This document shows, piece after piece, positions 25,566 to 35,452 of a stretch of DNA of 64,000 nucleotides. This DNA is from Parvimonas micra (lineage in GTDB: Bacteria; Bacillota; Clostridia; Tissierellales; Peptoniphilaceae). Location: the NCBI RefSeq assembly GCF_037482165.1, contig NZ_CP148048.1, forward strand, positions 558,001 to 622,000. Direction: 5' to 3'. A model generated the notes under the pieces. It was not told the origin of the DNA. It did no database searches and saw only the letters and a list, made by a program, of their open reading frames with translations. The translations under genes were made by a program, and so were the position numbers. The number at the start of each line of letters is the position of its first letter. The stretch's first letter is position 1.

Positions 25566-26324
25566 GTGTATAATGTGATTTTTGTTGGACATGGTTCTCC
25601 AATGAATGCTATTAGTAAAAATGTATTTAGTGATAATTGGGTATCGATAAGAAAAAAATTAAAAACTCCGAAAATGATTCTTGCAATTTCAGCTCATTGG
25701 TATACTAACGGACAATTTGTTAGAACATTAGAATATAATGAACAAATCTATGATATGTATGGGTTTCCTAAGGAGCTTTACGAAATTAAATATGAGCCAA
25801 AAAATAATGTGGAGTTTGCAAAAAAACTAATATTTGAACTTGCAATTAAAGAGGATAATTCATGGGGGATAGATCATGGAATATGGAGTATTTTATGTAA
25901 AACTTATCCCAATGCTGAAATTCCTGTAGTTATGTTAAGTGTTGATAAAAATAAAAGTCCTAAAGAGCAGTATGAGTTTGGAAAAAAGTTAAAAAGATTA
26001 TTAAATGAGGATATTTTAGTTATTGCTAGTGGGAATATAGTTCATAATTTACAATTAATTGATTTTGATAAAAAAGGTGGATTTAATTGGGCTAATAAAT
26101 TTGATAATTATATTAAGGATAGTATCATAAATAAGAATATTGAATCAGTAATAAATTATAATAATAGTAGTTTTGATTACCATCATTCAGTACCAACACC
26201 TGAACATTTTTATCCTTTACTAATAGCTTTGGGATGTGCATATGACTATAAAAAAGTTGAAATATTTAATGAAGGCTGTGATTTGGGATCTGTTTCTATG
26301 ACAAGTTATATTTTTGAAGGTTAA
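25566..26324 (+). CDS. LigB/YgiD family class III extradiol ring-cleavage dioxygenase
   Basis: The 252 residues match the 4,5-DOPA dioxygenase-like YgiD group: VIFVGHGSPMNAI at the N terminus, LAISAHWYTNGQFVRT, IDHGIWSILCKTYPNAEIPVVMLS and the C-terminal YHHSVPTPEHFYPLLIALG. The conserved histidines that bind the metal in this family are all present. Relatives cleave catechol-type rings using O2 and Fe or Zn; many members have no proven substrate. In a presumed anaerobe the role is unclear. The start is GTG 25566, five bases after GAGGTGAT. It stands alone behind a promoter with an inverted repeat. Confidence 0.85.
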   Translation: MYNVIFVGHGSPMNAISKNVFSDNWVSIRKKLKTPKMILAISAHWYTNGQFVRTLEYNEQIYDMYGFPKELYEIKYEPKNNVEFAKKLIFELAIKEDNSWGIDHGIWSILCKTYPNAEIPVVMLSVDKNKSPKEQYEFGKKLKRLLNEDILVIASGNIVHNLQLIDFDKKGGFNWANKFDNYIKDSIINKNIESVINYNNSSFDYHHSVPTPEHFYPLLIALGCAYDYKKVEIFNEGCDLGSVSMTSYIFEG

Positions 26325-26372
26325 ATTGTGTAATATACTATTAAAAATGTATCTTAAATTTGTTAATATGTA

Positions 26373-26401
26373 TTGAATTATATGTTTTTTTGTGTTATAA
26401 T
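26373..26401 (+). promoter_or_regulatory. Promoter of tig
   Basis: TTGAAT (26373-26378), 17-nt spacer, TATAAT (26396-26401), about 55 nt before the start codon. Confidence 0.65.
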
Positions 26402-26460
26402 TCTTAGGTATGTAAATAGAAAATAATATAATTTTTATAGAGTTGTTAGGAGGAAATTAA

Positions 26461-27786
26461 ATGAATACTAAATTAGTATCAAGAGATGACAAGAAAATAG
26501 TTTTTACATCAGAAATTAGTCCAGAAGCATTCCAAGCTTCAATTAATAAAGTTTATAACAAAATGAAATCAAGATTTAACATTCCAGGTTTCAGAAAGGG
26601 TAAAGCTCCAAGAAAAATCATTGAATTAAATTATGGAGAAGGTATTTTCTTTGAAGATGCTGTAAATGAATTATTACCTGATTTATTTGAAGAAGCTGTT
26701 AAAGAATTAGAAATTGGTAAAGACATCTGTGGGATGCCAAAAATTGATATTGAAGAATTTGATAAAAATAAAGCTATAGTAATAAAATTTGAACAAGAAT
26801 TAAAACCAGTTCCTGAGTTAGGAGACTATAAAAATTTAGTTGCTGATGATGTTAAGTTTGAAGTAACTGATGAAATGGTTGATGAAAGGGTAAATAAAGA
26901 ACGTGAAAACAATGCAAGAATAGTTTCAATTGAAGATAGACCTGTAAAAGATATGGATACTGTTAATATTGACTTTGAAGGTAGTGTTGAAGGAGTTCCA
27001 TTTGATGGAGGTAAATCTGAAAATTATGATTTAGTTGTTGGCTCACATACTTTTATTCCAGGTTTTGAAGAACAATTAATTGGGAAAAATATAGGAGATA
27101 ATGTTGATGTTAATGTTATTTTCCCTGAAGAATATCATTCAGAAGAGTTAAAAGGAAAAGAAGCTCTTTTCAAAGTAAAAATAAATTCTATTAAAGAAAA
27201 ACAACTTCCTGAATTAGATGATGAATTCGCGCAAGATGTTTCTGAGTTTGATACACTGGAAGAATATAGAGCAGATATTAAAAAGAATCTTGTTGAATCT
27301 GCAGAAAGAAATGCTTTGGTTCAAAAACAAAATAATGCAATTGATGCTCTTATTGAAAGTTCAAATGTAGAAGCTCCAGAATCAATGGTTGCTGAAGAAG
27401 TTGATAAAGCTTTTAGAGATTTTGCTGGTAGAATTAGACAATACAATATGGACTTGGATAATTATTTCAAAATGTTAAATACTACTGAAGAAGCTGTTAG
27501 AGAACAATTAAGACCAGAAGCTACTAAGAGAGCTAATGCTGAACTTGTTATCGATGCTTTTGCAAAATTAGAAAATATTGAAGTATCTGAAGAAGAAATT
27601 GATAAAGAAATCGATGAATTCGGAAAGAATATGAAAGTTAAAGATTTTGAAGAATTTAAGAAGGAATTGAAATCAGGAGAAGGTCTGGAAGGCATTACTG
27701 CAAGTTTAATTAGAAGAAAAGCGGTTGATCATTTGGTAAGTCTTGTTAAATTCCAAGAACCTAAAAAAGAAACTGTTGAGGAATAA
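26461..27786 (+). CDS. tig: Trigger factor, ribosome-associated chaperone and prolyl isomerase
   Basis: Trigger factor binds L23 at the exit tunnel and shelters nascent chains. The 441 residues contain the ribosome-binding signature FNIPGFRKGKAPRKI near residue 40, the FKBP-like isomerase domain (about 150-240, DTVNIDFEGSVEGVPFDGG and LVVGSHTFIPGFEEQLIG), and the long helical C-terminal arms. GGAGG lies just before the ATG. It is expressed from its own promoter and closed by a terminator, immediately upstream of clpP-clpX-lon, the gene order seen in many Firmicutes. L23 (rplW) is also encoded in this window. Confidence 0.97.
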   Translation: MNTKLVSRDDKKIVFTSEISPEAFQASINKVYNKMKSRFNIPGFRKGKAPRKIIELNYGEGIFFEDAVNELLPDLFEEAVKELEIGKDICGMPKIDIEEFDKNKAIVIKFEQELKPVPELGDYKNLVADDVKFEVTDEMVDERVNKERENNARIVSIEDRPVKDMDTVNIDFEGSVEGVPFDGGKSENYDLVVGSHTFIPGFEEQLIGKNIGDNVDVNVIFPEEYHSEELKGKEALFKVKINSIKEKQLPELDDEFAQDVSEFDTLEEYRADIKKNLVESAERNALVQKQNNAIDALIESSNVEAPESMVAEEVDKAFRDFAGRIRQYNMDLDNYFKMLNTTEEAVREQLRPEATKRANAELVIDAFAKLENIEVSEEEIDKEIDEFGKNMKVKDFEEFKKELKSGEGLEGITASLIRRKAVDHLVSLVKFQEPKKETVEE

Positions 27787-27792
27787 TTAGTT

Positions 27793-27828
27793 AAAATATA
27801 GCTTGCATTTTGCTAAGCTATATTTTTT
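27793..27828 (+). terminator. Intrinsic terminator of tig
   Basis: AAAATATAGCTT, ten-base loop, AAGCTATATTTT and two more T; clpP starts 15 nt later, so either readthrough or a promoter hidden in this hairpin serves clpP. Confidence 0.85.
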
Positions 27829-27842
27829 ATTAGGAGGTAATT

Positions 27843-28421
27843 ATGGCACTTATACCTATGGTAGTTGAACAAACTAATAGAGGAGAAAGGTCTTATGATA
27901 TTTATTCAAGACTTTTAAAGGAAAGAATTATATTTTTAAGTGGAGAAGTGAATGATCAAATGGCTGATTTGATTGTTGCTCAACTTCTATTTTTAGAATC
28001 AGAAGATCCTAAAAAAGATATTCAAATTTATATAAATAGTCCAGGCGGTTCAGTTAGCGCTGGACTTGCAATTTATGATACAATTCAATATATAAAACCT
28101 GATGTAAGTACTATTTGTATTGGACGTGCTGCAAGTATGGGGGCATTTTTATTGACATCAGGTGCAAAAGGAAAGAGATTTGCTTTGCCTAATGCAGATA
28201 TTATGATTCACCAACCTTTAGGAGGAGCTCAAGGTCAAGCTGAAGACATTAAAATTCAAGCACAAAAGATTTTACAAGTTAGAGCAACTCTTAATCAAAT
28301 TTTAGCAAAGAGAACAGGTCAATCTCTTAAAAAAATTGAAAAAGACACAGATAGAGATTTCTATATGAGTGCTTATGAAGCAAAAGAATATGGAATAATC
28401 GATGAAGTAATAGAAAATTAA
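27843..28421 (+). CDS. clpP: ATP-dependent Clp protease proteolytic subunit
   Basis: ClpP forms the 14-subunit serine protease chamber that is fed by ClpX. The 192 residues contain the catalytic triad in normal context: Ser in [11 protein letters not shown] near residue 98, His in [10 protein letters not shown] near 123, and an Asp near 172 (DTDRDF). The N terminus [24 protein letters not shown] is the usual propeptide/axial loop region. AGGAGG lies 7 nt before the ATG. It is followed by clpX after 10 nt. No CtsR or CIRCE-type operator is visible in the short upstream gap. Confidence 0.97.
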   Translation: MALIPMVVEQTNRGERSYDIYSRLLKERIIFLSGEVNDQMADLIVAQLLFLESEDPKKDIQIYINSPGGSVSAGLAIYDTIQYIKPDVSTICIGRAASMGAFLLTSGAKGKRFALPNADIMIHQPLGGAQGQAEDIKIQAQKILQVRATLNQILAKRTGQSLKKIEKDTDRDFYMSAYEAKEYGIIDEVIEN

Positions 28422-28431
28422 GGAGTTAATT

Positions 28432-29655
28432 TTGGAAAAAAAGAAAACTAGATGTTCTTTTTGTGGAAAAGAGGTAGAAGAAGTAGATCAAATAGTCAGT
28501 GGAATTAATGCAAATATCTGCAATGAATGTATTGAAATTTGTCATTCCATGATTGAATACCAAGAAAGAACTAAGAAAAAAGAAAGCTTAGAAAAATTAC
28601 CAACTCCAGTAGAAATTAAGAATATTTTAGATGAGTATATTATTCAACAAGACAATGCAAAAAAAGCTCTAAGTGTTGCTGTTTATAATCACTATAAAAG
28701 AATTAATAGAGATGTTGAAAGTGAAGTTGAAATTCAAAAGTCTAATATTCTTCTTGTAGGACCTACGGGAAGCGGAAAGACGCTTTTAGCTCAAACACTT
28801 GCTAAAGTTTTAGATGTTCCTTTCGCAATTGCAGATGCAACTACTTTAACTGAAGCAGGATATGTTGGAGAGGATGTTGAGAATATAATTTTGAAATTAG
28901 TTCAGGCAGCTGACTATGACATAGAAAGAGCAGAAAAAGGAATAATATATATTGATGAAATTGATAAAATTACGAGGAAAAGTGAAAACCCTTCAATAAC
29001 TAGAGATGTTAGTGGAGAGGGTGTTCAACAATCACTTTTAAAAATAATAGAAGGAACTGTTGCAAATGTTCCTCCAAAAGGAGGAAGAAAACATCCTGAT
29101 CAACAATATATACAAGTTGATACTACAAATATTTTATTTATTGTAGGGGGAGCTTTTCAAGGTATAGAGTCAATTTTAAAAGCCAGACTAGAGAAAAAAT
29201 CAATGGGGTTTGGCGCAGATGTTAAAACGGATAAACTTGATGATTTTTCTGAAATTATTAAGAATTTAAGACCTGAAGATTTACTTAAGTATGGTTTGAT
29301 ACCCGAATTTGTTGGTAGAATACCTATGATTGTAACTTTAGAAAGTTTAAATGAAAATTCTCTAATTAGAATTTTAGAAGAACCAAAGAATGCATTAATT
29401 AAACAATATAAAGAGCTTTTATCTATGGATAATATAGAGCTTGAGTTTGAAAAAGATGCAATAAAAGAAATTGCAAAGATAGCTCTTGAAAGAAAAACAG
29501 GTGCAAGAGGTTTGCGTGCTGTTATAGAAAGTGCTCTTTTAGATACAATGTTCACATTGCCGTCTGAGAAAAATGTTGAAAAATGTATTGTCACTAAAGA
29601 TGTAGTTTTAGGAAAGGCAAATCCCGTTTTAATATATAATGAAAATAAAAAATAG
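28432..29655 (+). CDS. clpX: ATP-dependent Clp protease ATP-binding subunit ClpX
   Basis: ClpX is the AAA+ unfoldase that recognises tagged substrates and passes them to ClpP. The 407 residues have the N-terminal zinc-binding domain (CSFCGK ... CNECIEIC, residues 8-40), Walker [12 protein letters not shown] near residue 110, Walker [10 protein letters not shown], the pore loop AGYVGEDVE and the sensor-2 region [12 protein letters not shown]. The start is a TTG at 28432, 6 nt after AGGAG, which gives [11 protein letters not shown]. It overlaps none of its neighbours, but the lon ribosome binding site lies right after its stop. Confidence 0.97.
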   Translation: MEKKKTRCSFCGKEVEEVDQIVSGINANICNECIEICHSMIEYQERTKKKESLEKLPTPVEIKNILDEYIIQQDNAKKALSVAVYNHYKRINRDVESEVEIQKSNILLVGPTGSGKTLLAQTLAKVLDVPFAIADATTLTEAGYVGEDVENIILKLVQAADYDIERAEKGIIYIDEIDKITRKSENPSITRDVSGEGVQQSLLKIIEGTVANVPPKGGRKHPDQQYIQVDTTNILFIVGGAFQGIESILKARLEKKSMGFGADVKTDKLDDFSEIIKNLRPEDLLKYGLIPEFVGRIPMIVTLESLNENSLIRILEEPKNALIKQYKELLSMDNIELEFEKDAIKEIAKIALERKTGARGLRAVIESALLDTMFTLPSEKNVEKCIVTKDVVLGKANPVLIYNENKK

Positions 29656-29668
29656 AGGAAAAATATTT

Positions 29669-32017
29669 ATGAGCAATATAAATTTTAATATTGAAGAAAA
29701 ATTAAATAGACCTGTAATAGCACTTAGAGGACTTTGGATTTATCCTTATTCTGTTGTTCATTTTGATGCAGGAAGAAAAAAGTCTATAGATGCAATAGAG
29801 TCTGCATTAAAAAAGGATTCAATTTTAGTTGCTTTTACTCAAAAAGATATTAGGACAGAAGATCCTAAGGCAGAAGATTTATATGAAATGGGAACTGTTG
29901 TTATCGTTAAACAAATTTTAAAGATGAATAATGGAATAACTAGAGTTTTAGCTGAAGGTATTTGTAGATGTAGAGCAAAGAAAATTTATGATGATGGTAA
30001 ATTTCTAACAGCTGATGTTGAAGAATTCTATTATGATGAAGTTGGAGAAGAAGTAGACTCTGAATTGGCAACTTTACGAAATATGGTTGAAGTTGCATTT
30101 GAAGAATATACAGCTAAGAAAAGACATCTAGATGTTGATACTGAAATAAGTGTTCAAAATTCTTCAAATATGGATAAATTTACAAATAATGTAGCAAGTT
30201 ATATAATTAGATTATCCGATGATGAACATTATGAAAACTTTAAAATATTTGATATGAGAGAAAGACTTGAAAAACTTTATGAAATTTTACAAAATTCTAT
30301 AGAATTATCATTCTTAGAAGAAAGTATTTCTAGAAAGGTTTCTTCAAGACTAAATAAAAATCAAAGAGAATATTATCTTCGAGAACAACTTAATATAATA
30401 AAAGAAGAACTTGGAGATGGAGAAGATTTAAGCTCTGAATTGGATGAATATGCTAATACCATAATGAGTTTTGGATTTGATGAAAATATTGAAGAAATGT
30501 TATTTAAGGAAATTAGAAAACTTTCTGAAATACCATCAGGCTCACCTGAGGGAAATGTGATTAGAAGTTATCTTGATAAAATAGTTGCATTGCCTTGGAA
30601 AAAGTCAAAAAAAGAAAAATTAGATGTTGCTTACACTAGAAAAATTTTAGATAAAGACCATTTTGGACTTAAAGATGTTAAGGATAGAATTATAGAATCA
30701 ATAGCCTTAAGAAAAATTTCAAATAATCAAAAAGGCTCAATAATTTGTTTAGTTGGTCCACCAGGAGTGGGTAAGACTTCTATCGCAAAATCTATAGCGA
30801 AATCTTTGAATAGAGAATTTGTTTCTATGAGATTGGGTGGGCTTCATGATGAAAGTGAAATAAGAGGTCATAGAAGAACTTATGTTGGAGCAATGCCAGG
30901 TAAAATTTTAACTTTATTAGAACAATGTAAAGTTAATAATCCTGTTATGTTACTTGATGAGATTGATAAGGTTTCAAATGACTTTAGAGGAGATCCTTCT
31001 AGTGCATTGCTTGAAGTTTTAGATCCGGAACAAAATAATAAGTTTACAGATAATTATATAAATATTCCTTTTGACCTTTCAAAAGTTATGTTTATAACTA
31101 CTGCGAATACAACTTCTACAATTCCATCCCCACTACTTGATAGAATGGAAATTATTCCGGTCTCAAGCTATACTTATGATGAAAAAGAAAAAATTGCTAT
31201 TAATCATTTGATTCCAAAAGCGTTTAAAAACTTTTCAATGACTAAGAAAATGCTTGATATAAAAGCTGAAGCAGTAAGAGATATCATTCGTTATTACACA
31301 AGAGAGTCTGGTGTAAGAAATTTAGAAAGAATGATTGAAAAAATAATTAGAAAAGCTGCTGTGACTTTGGTTTCAAAAGAAAGAAAAAAAGTTACAGTTA
31401 ATTCAAAAAATCTTGTTGATTTCTTAGGAAAGAAAAAATTCCATGATGATATTTTGGAAAAAGAAGATAAGATTGGACTTGTAAACGGATTGGCTTGGAC
31501 AGAAGTAGGAGGAGAACTTTTAACAATAGAAACTGATATTGTCAATGGAACAGGAAAAATTCAACTTACTGGACAACTTGGTGATGTTATGAAGGAATCT
31601 GCAATGACTGCAATTTCATTTGTTAGAAGCAAAGCTGATAAATTTAATATTAAAGAAGATTTTTATAAGGAAAAAGATATACACATTCACGTTCCTGAAG
31701 GAGCAGTACCAAAAGACGGTCCATCTGCTGGTATAACAATGACAACAGCAATTGTCAGTGCTCTTACAAATAGGAAAGTCAATAGACAATTTGCAATGAC
31801 AGGGGAAGTAACTTTAAGAGGAAGAGTTTTAGCGATAGGAGGACTTAAAGAAAAAATCCTTGCAGCAAATAGGTATGGAATAAAAAATATAATTATTCCA
31901 AAAGAAAATGAAGTTGATATTGATGAAATTCCTGAAGAAATTAGAGAAACATTAAAAATTTATACAGTTTCCGATGTTTGTGAAGTATTAGATTTAGTTT
32001 TAGAAAAAGAGGTGTAA
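29669..32017 (+). CDS. lon: ATP-dependent protease La (LonA)
   Basis: LonA degrades damaged and regulatory proteins. The 782-residue product has the N-terminal substrate domain (RPVIALRGLWIYPYSVVHFDAGR), a coiled-coil, the AAA+ module (LVGPPGVGKTSIAKS near residue 360, VMLLDEIDK) and the C-terminal protease domain with the Ser in KDGPSAGITMTTA near residue 680 and the Lys in GGLKEKILAANR. I use ATG 29669, preceded by GAGG at 10 nt; an in-frame ATG at 29639 would overlap clpX and add ten odd residues. It belongs to the clpP-clpX-lon-engB cluster. Confidence 0.96.
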   Translation: MSNINFNIEEKLNRPVIALRGLWIYPYSVVHFDAGRKKSIDAIESALKKDSILVAFTQKDIRTEDPKAEDLYEMGTVVIVKQILKMNNGITRVLAEGICRCRAKKIYDDGKFLTADVEEFYYDEVGEEVDSELATLRNMVEVAFEEYTAKKRHLDVDTEISVQNSSNMDKFTNNVASYIIRLSDDEHYENFKIFDMRERLEKLYEILQNSIELSFLEESISRKVSSRLNKNQREYYLREQLNIIKEELGDGEDLSSELDEYANTIMSFGFDENIEEMLFKEIRKLSEIPSGSPEGNVIRSYLDKIVALPWKKSKKEKLDVAYTRKILDKDHFGLKDVKDRIIESIALRKISNNQKGSIICLVGPPGVGKTSIAKSIAKSLNREFVSMRLGGLHDESEIRGHRRTYVGAMPGKILTLLEQCKVNNPVMLLDEIDKVSNDFRGDPSSALLEVLDPEQNNKFTDNYINIPFDLSKVMFITTANTTSTIPSPLLDRMEIIPVSSYTYDEKEKIAINHLIPKAFKNFSMTKKMLDIKAEAVRDIIRYYTRESGVRNLERMIEKIIRKAAVTLVSKERKKVTVNSKNLVDFLGKKKFHDDILEKEDKIGLVNGLAWTEVGGELLTIETDIVNGTGKIQLTGQLGDVMKESAMTAISFVRSKADKFNIKEDFYKEKDIHIHVPEGAVPKDGPSAGITMTTAIVSALTNRKVNRQFAMTGEVTLRGRVLAIGGLKEKILAANRYGIKNIIIPKENEVDIDEIPEEIRETLKIYTVSDVCEVLDLVLEKEV

Positions 32018-32018
32018 T

Positions 32019-32609
32019 GTGAAAATAATCTCAAGTGAATTAGAACAAATAGCTGCGATTATTTCACAGTATCCTGATTCTAATTTAAAAGAAGTTGCAT
32101 TTGCCGGCAGGAGTAATGTTGGAAAATCAAGTTTTATAAATGCTTTCATAAACAGGAAAAATTTGGCGAGAACTAGTTCCAAACCTGGAAAAACAAGAAC
32201 AGTAAATTTTTATAAAATAAATAATTCATTTAGATTAGTGGATTTGCCAGGATATGGATATGCACAAGTTTCTAAAAGTGAAAAAGAAAAATGGGGAGTA
32301 ATTATTGAAACCTATCTTTCAAACAGAGAAAATTTGTGTGAAGTTATTCTTATCGTAGATATTAGACATGCTCCTAGTAAGGAAGATGTTATGATGTATC
32401 ACTGGCTTTTAGAATATGGATTTAGTGGTTATGTTATAGCAACTAAAGCTGATAAAATTTCTAAAGGACAATGGAATAAACATTTAAAAGTTGTTAGAGA
32501 AACTTTAGGAATAAAGGATATGAATTTAGTTATTCCATTTAGTTCAGATTCAAAAGCGAATTTAGAGGCAGTCCATAATAAAATAGAAGAAATATTAAGC
32601 TGTGAGTAA
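32019..32609 (+). CDS. engB: Ribosome biogenesis GTP-binding protein YsxC/EngB
   Basis: EngB is an essential GTPase for late 50S assembly. The 196 residues contain G1 AGRSNVGKSSFINAF near residue 30, G2 KPGKTRTVNF, G3 DLPGYGYAQVS, G4 ATKADK and the C-terminal PFSSDSKANLEAV. The start is a GTG at 32019, right after the lon stop, with AGAGG just upstream. lon-engB adjacency is typical in Firmicutes. The last codons and stop form the 5' arm and loop of the terminator hairpin, so the coding sequence and terminator overlap. Confidence 0.96.
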   Translation: MKIISSELEQIAAIISQYPDSNLKEVAFAGRSNVGKSSFINAFINRKNLARTSSKPGKTRTVNFYKINNSFRLVDLPGYGYAQVSKSEKEKWGVIIETYLSNRENLCEVILIVDIRHAPSKEDVMMYHWLLEYGFSGYVIATKADKISKGQWNKHLKVVRETLGIKDMNLVIPFSSDSKANLEAVHNKIEEILSCE

Positions 32610-32622
32610 TCACAGCTTTTTT
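32597..32622 (+). terminator. Intrinsic terminator overlapping the engB 3' end
   Basis: AAGCTGTGA, loop GTAA, TCACAGCTT and more T. The TAA stop codon is inside the loop and the Ser-Cys-Glu codons form the stem. Confidence 0.85.
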
Positions 32623-32689
32623 AGTCTATATTTCTTATTAATAGCAATTAATTTAAGATTTATAATTGAATTAAAGCTAGTCCTTACTA

Positions 32690-32718
32690 TTGACTTTTTA
32701 ACCTGTTTCTTCTAAAAT
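32690..32718 (+). promoter_or_regulatory. Promoter of the ABC exporter cluster
   Basis: TTGACT (32690-32695), 17-nt spacer, TAAAAT (32713-32718), 55 nt before the ABC exporter start. Confidence 0.6.
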
Positions 32719-32772
32719 AGTGCTATAAATATGATATTCTTTGAAAAGGTTATCTGTTGAGGAGGAAATAAT

Positions 32773-34461
32773 ATGAAAAAAATATGGAAAAATAATTTGA
32801 ATATTTTGCTACCACTTTTTGTAGTTATGTTTATTTATATTTCATTGGAAATTGGAGTTGCAATGTTTTTTGGTTATGTTATAGATTCAGCAAGTGGAGC
32901 AATAAATATGCAATTTTCTAAGGTTATGATTTATACTTTTGCTTTACTTATTACAGAGAGCGTTTTTAAATGGATTTATGAAGTTATGAGTTATAAATTT
33001 GTAGCTAAAATGTCTTTAGATACAAAGATTTACATATTTAATAATTTAATAAAACAAGATATTGAAAGTTTTTATAATAATGATGTAGGGAATAAGATTT
33101 CAATTCTTACTAATGATATTAATACTATAGAAACAGAGTATTTTAGAACATTTTTAAATTTAGTTAAATCAGGATTTTTGTTTCTTTTTGCCTTTGGGAC
33201 AATTTTCTATGTTTCCTATCAAATGACGATTGCTTTAATGATATTGTCTATAATTTCATTTGCGTTTGGAAATATTCCAATGAAAAATTTAAAAACTTTT
33301 AAAGAGAAATTTTCAAATTCTCAAAGTGAATATACTGCAAGAACAAGTGAATATTTTAATGGTTATGAAACAATCAAAGTATTTGGACTAGAAAAATTTA
33401 TTTCAAAAGTGTTTTATAATAACTCAAAAAATGTTTATGATAAAGGACTTGCATATCAAAAAAGGTATAGTTTAGTAACTATGATTTCATATTTTTTTGG
33501 AGGTTTTACATTTTTAGGTGGTTTTGTTTGTGGTGGATATTTAGCATATAAAGGATTTATAACACTTGGACAAATGATTATTTGTGTGCAACTTACAAAT
33601 CACATTGTGAATCCTTTGATGTTTGCAATAGAATCTTATGGTAAATTTAAGTCTGTTGATAAAATATTAAATAAAATAGAAAATACTTTAATTTCAGAAG
33701 AAAATGTTGAAATAACAGAAATTAAAGACTTTAATAATAAGATTTCTTTAAATGATGTTAGCTTTAAATATGATGATAAAAAAGTTTTAGAAAATATAAA
33801 CTTTGAATTTGAAAAAGGTAAAAAATATGCTTTAGTAGGTTTATCAGGAAGTGGAAAATCAACTTTAATGAAGCTGATTTCAAAAAGAATTAAAGCAAAT
33901 GATGGGAAAATTTATATAGATGGAATTGATTTGGATGAAGTTTCAAAAAATTCTATTATAAATTTAATTTCAACAATTAATCAAAATGTATTTCTATTTA
34001 AAGGAAGCCTATATGATAATATAACATTATTTAGTAGAGATTATTCGGAAGAAAAGGTAAAAGATGTTATATTGAAAGCAGAACTTGGTAAATATTTGGA
34101 TAGATTGTATGATAAGGAATTAATTTCTGAAAACGCAAATAACTTATCTGGAGGAGAAAAACAAAGAATTTCAATTGCAAGGTCTTTGATAAAGGATACA
34201 AAGATAATACTTGCTGACGAAATTTTATCAAGTTTGGATAATGAAATTGCATTTTCAATAGAAAAGGGACTACTTGAACTTGAAAATATAACATTGATTT
34301 CTGTAACACATAGATTAATAAAGGAAAATTTAAAACAATATGACAAAATATTGGTATTAAAAGATGGAAAAATAGAAGAAAAAGGTAATTTTGAAGAACT
34401 TATGAGTTTTGATTCATACTTTAAGAAGTTATATACAATTTCTGAAGTTGAGAATAATTAA
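32773..34461 (+). CDS. ABC exporter, fused permease and ATPase
   Basis: The 562 residues form a half-transporter with six predicted transmembrane helices in the first 290 residues and a C-terminal nucleotide-binding domain. Walker A GLSGSGKSTLMK is near residue 358, the signature LSGGEKQRISIAR near 458, Walker B KIILADEI and the switch His in VTHRLI. It would act as a dimer of itself or with another half; no second half-transporter is adjacent. The family exports lipids, drugs or peptides, and the substrate here cannot be told. The ATPase has an NQNVF Q-loop. It is the first gene of a four-gene run ending at 37008. Confidence 0.88.
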   Translation: MKKIWKNNLNILLPLFVVMFIYISLEIGVAMFFGYVIDSASGAINMQFSKVMIYTFALLITESVFKWIYEVMSYKFVAKMSLDTKIYIFNNLIKQDIESFYNNDVGNKISILTNDINTIETEYFRTFLNLVKSGFLFLFAFGTIFYVSYQMTIALMILSIISFAFGNIPMKNLKTFKEKFSNSQSEYTARTSEYFNGYETIKVFGLEKFISKVFYNNSKNVYDKGLAYQKRYSLVTMISYFFGGFTFLGGFVCGGYLAYKGFITLGQMIICVQLTNHIVNPLMFAIESYGKFKSVDKILNKIENTLISEENVEITEIKDFNNKISLNDVSFKYDDKKVLENINFEFEKGKKYALVGLSGSGKSTLMKLISKRIKANDGKIYIDGIDLDEVSKNSIINLISTINQNVFLFKGSLYDNITLFSRDYSEEKVKDVILKAELGKYLDRLYDKELISENANNLSGGEKQRISIARSLIKDTKIILADEILSSLDNEIAFSIEKGLLELENITLISVTHRLIKENLKQYDKILVLKDGKIEEKGNFEELMSFDSYFKKLYTISEVENN

Positions 34462-34491
34462 TTATTTAATTTGAAAGGAAATAATTTATTC

Positions 34492-35451
34492 ATGATAAAA
34501 ATTGAAAATTTATATTTTACTTATAATTCTTTTGAAAAAGATAGTGGGTTTTTAGGTTCTTTAAAGGATTTTTTCAAAAGAAGAGAAATAAAAAAATCAG
34601 CTATTGAAGATTTTAATTTAGAAATCAAAACAGGAGAAATAGTAGGAATTTTAGGACCAAATGGGTCAGGAAAAACTACATTGATAAAATTGCTTACTGG
34701 AATATTAAATCCGGAAAGTGGAACCATTGAGTGTGATGGAAATATTCCTTTTAAGAAGGAAAGATCCTATCTTAAATCAATAGGTGTGGTTATAGGGCAG
34801 AAAAGTCAATTAATTTGGGATTTACCTGCTGAAGAAACTCTTGAAATGTTAAGATGTATTTACAAAATAGATAAAGTAAGTTATAGAAATAAATTGAATA
34901 ATATGGTTAAATTGTTAAATTTAGATGATAAGCTGAGAATTCCAGTTAGAAAATTATCGCTTGGAGAGAGAATTAAGTTTGAGATAATCTGTGCTTTAAT
35001 TCATAGTCCTAAGATTTTATTTTTAGATGAACCTACGATAGGCTTGGATATAACAAGTCAAAGGTCTATTCATGAGTTTTTACTTGATATAAATAAAAAA
35101 GACAATGTGACTATATTTTTAACTTCTCACTATATGAAAGATATTGAAACATTATGTGATAGGGTTATAATTTTATTAAATGGGAAAAAGGTAGAAGATT
35201 CAAATATAAATGAAATTATAGATAAGTTCTCTGTTAAAGATGAATATATAATAGAATTTAAAGATTTTATACCTAATGAATTTAATTGTTTTAAACTTTT
35301 GGATAAGAAAAAATTACAGGTAAATTTTGATGAAGTAAATTTTATATTAAAAAACGTAGATTTTTCACTTATAAAAAATATATTCTGTGAAAATAAGAGC
35401 TTTGAAGATGTAGTTTTTGATATATTCAGTGAAGATAAAAAGGAGGACTAA
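34492..35451 (+). CDS. ABC-2 type transporter ATP-binding protein
   Basis: The 319-residue ATPase has Walker A GPNGSGKTTLIK near residue 60, a signature LSLGERIKFEI (LSLGE instead of LSGGQ), Walker B KILFLDEPTIGLD and switch TSHYMKD. This type, with a long N-terminal segment containing FFKRREIKKSAI before the beta strand, works with two unequal ABC-2 membrane subunits, which is what follows here. The start ATG 34492 follows AAAGGA at 12 nt; an in-frame TTG at 34471 lies on the ribosome binding site itself and is rejected. It is read with the upstream exporter gene, 30 nt away. Confidence 0.87.
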   Translation: MIKIENLYFTYNSFEKDSGFLGSLKDFFKRREIKKSAIEDFNLEIKTGEIVGILGPNGSGKTTLIKLLTGILNPESGTIECDGNIPFKKERSYLKSIGVVIGQKSQLIWDLPAEETLEMLRCIYKIDKVSYRNKLNNMVKLLNLDDKLRIPVRKLSLGERIKFEIICALIHSPKILFLDEPTIGLDITSQRSIHEFLLDINKKDNVTIFLTSHYMKDIETLCDRVIILLNGKKVEDSNINEIIDKFSVKDEYIIEFKDFIPNEFNCFKLLDKKKLQVNFDEVNFILKNVDFSLIKNIFCENKSFEDVVFDIFSEDKKED

Positions 35452-35452
35452 A

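Noticed and set aside
29639-29668. An earlier ATG for lon
   Set aside because: It overlaps clpX and lacks a ribosome binding site, whereas ATG 29669 has GAGG upstream and gives the normal Lon N terminus.
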